Source of the DNA: JBBKWH01 sp037968855
GTDB lineage: Bacteria > Pseudomonadota > Gammaproteobacteria > Pseudomonadales > Moraxellaceae
Assembly (NCBI GenBank): GCA_037968855.1
Contig: JBBKWH010000036.1
Span: forward strand, 1 to 6,040
DNA: 6,040 nucleotides
Direction: 5' to 3'
The notes beneath the pieces were generated by a model, which ran no database searches, was not told the DNA's origin, and worked only from the letters and a program-made list of their open reading frames with translations. Below, piece by piece: positions 5,469 to 6,040 of the stretch; positions within the stretch are counted from its first letter, which is position 1; every line of letters starts with the position of its first letter. The position numbers and the translations under genes were made by a program.

Positions 5469-6040
5469 TTAAATTTCGATCTGACTGCCCATCTCAACCA
5501 CACGGTTAGGCGGGATTTGAAAGAAATCACTGGCCGCGCCGGTATTGCGACTCATGGAGATAAACAGCTTCTCACGCCATGGGGCCATACCATCGCCCAC
5601 GGTATGCAAGATTCGCTCGCGTGAGACAAAGAAGCTGGTGTTCATCATATCCAAATCTTGGCCTTCGGCTTTGAGTGCCACTTCTAACGCCAGTGGCACA
5701 TCAGGCTGTTCTTTAAAGCCGTAGCAAATCACCACCCGCAAGAACTGGGCATTCATACGTTCAAGGGTATAACGCTCAGAGTCGGCTACAAACGGTACGT
5801 CACGAGTGACCACCGTCAGCAAAATATTCTGCTCGTGCAACACTTTATTGTGCTTGAGGTTGTGCAATAAAGCATGCGGCACAACGGTTTGACTACCGGT
5901 CATAAACACCGCCGTACCAGACACGCTATGCGCACTACTGCCCACACTGTTGACAAACAACTCCAGCGGCAGAGTCTCGTTTTGCAGTTTTTCGAACAAC
6001 AACTCACGGCCACGTTTCCACGTCATCATTAAGATAAACG
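5469..6040 (-). CDS. kup: Kup-family K+ uptake protein, C-terminal part (5' end outside window)
   Basis: Only about the last 190 residues are visible; the frame stays open past the right edge, so the ATG at 6029 is internal. The first visible residues (FILMMTWKRGRELL) are the end of the last membrane helix and the conserved TWKRGR turn. The cytoplasmic C-terminal domain follows, with typical Kup blocks: SGTAVFMTG, VPHALLHNLKHNKVLHE, NTSFFVSRE, MAPWREKLFISMSRN and the end FFQIPPNRVVEMGSQIEI. Kup (TrkD) brings K+ into the cell, probably with H+, and matters most at low pH or under osmotic stress. Full-length members have about 620 residues with 12 membrane helices. The C-terminus is complete and ends with TAA. 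Confidence 0.95.
   Translation of the reverse strand, partial: FILMMTWKRGRELLFEKLQNETLPLELFVNSVGSSAHSVSGTAVFMTGSQTVVPHALLHNLKHNKVLHEQNILLTVVTRDVPFVADSERYTLERMNAQFLRVVICYGFKEQPDVPLALEVALKAEGQDLDMMNTSFFVSRERILHTVGDGMAPWREKLFISMSRNTGAASDFFQIPPNRVVEMGSQIEI

Overview
The window looks like chromosomal backbone DNA from a gammaproteobacterium, most likely of the family Moraxellaceae (an Acinetobacter-like relative). This is inferred from the tRNA-Ala(GGC)/tRNA-Glu(UUC) pair, the style of the lipoproteins and nuclease, and the moderate GC content. No database search was possible, so genus and species are not claimed. There is no transposase, phage gene, CRISPR array or obvious island signature.

Layout: positions 2-231 hold a small tRNA cluster (tRNA-Ala GGC, tRNA-Glu UUC) closed by a strong intrinsic terminator. 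Positions 362-2675 hold two tandem plus-strand lipoprotein genes. Both end in a domain resembling the lysozyme-inhibitor LprI/DUF1311 family, behind long helical Gln- or Ala/Lys-rich stalks. Each gene has its own terminator-like hairpin; the second hairpin contains the stop codon. Positions 3917-2707 (minus strand) hold a probable two-gene operon: an exported DRGH-type DNA/RNA non-specific endonuclease followed by an 88-residue, very acidic cytoplasmic protein of unknown function. A 261-bp intergenic region (3918-4178) separates the divergent nuclease and antiporter genes. Positions 4179-5405 (plus) encode a short CPA1-type Na+/H+ antiporter. A bidirectional terminator (5424-5454) lies between it and the convergent 3' end of a Kup-family K+ transporter, whose start lies beyond the right edge.

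Functionally, the left half is cell-envelope biology: lipoproteins anchored in a membrane facing the periplasm, with a possible lysozyme-inhibitor-like module. The middle is an exported nuclease with a small partner, and the right is monovalent-cation homeostasis (H+/Na+ exchange and K+ uptake). I see no strongly supported new multi-gene system. The items most worth a second look are the paired LprI-like stalk lipoproteins, the acidic protein encoded with the nuclease, and a mismatch in each of the two tRNAs, one of them at a tRNA-Glu identity position.
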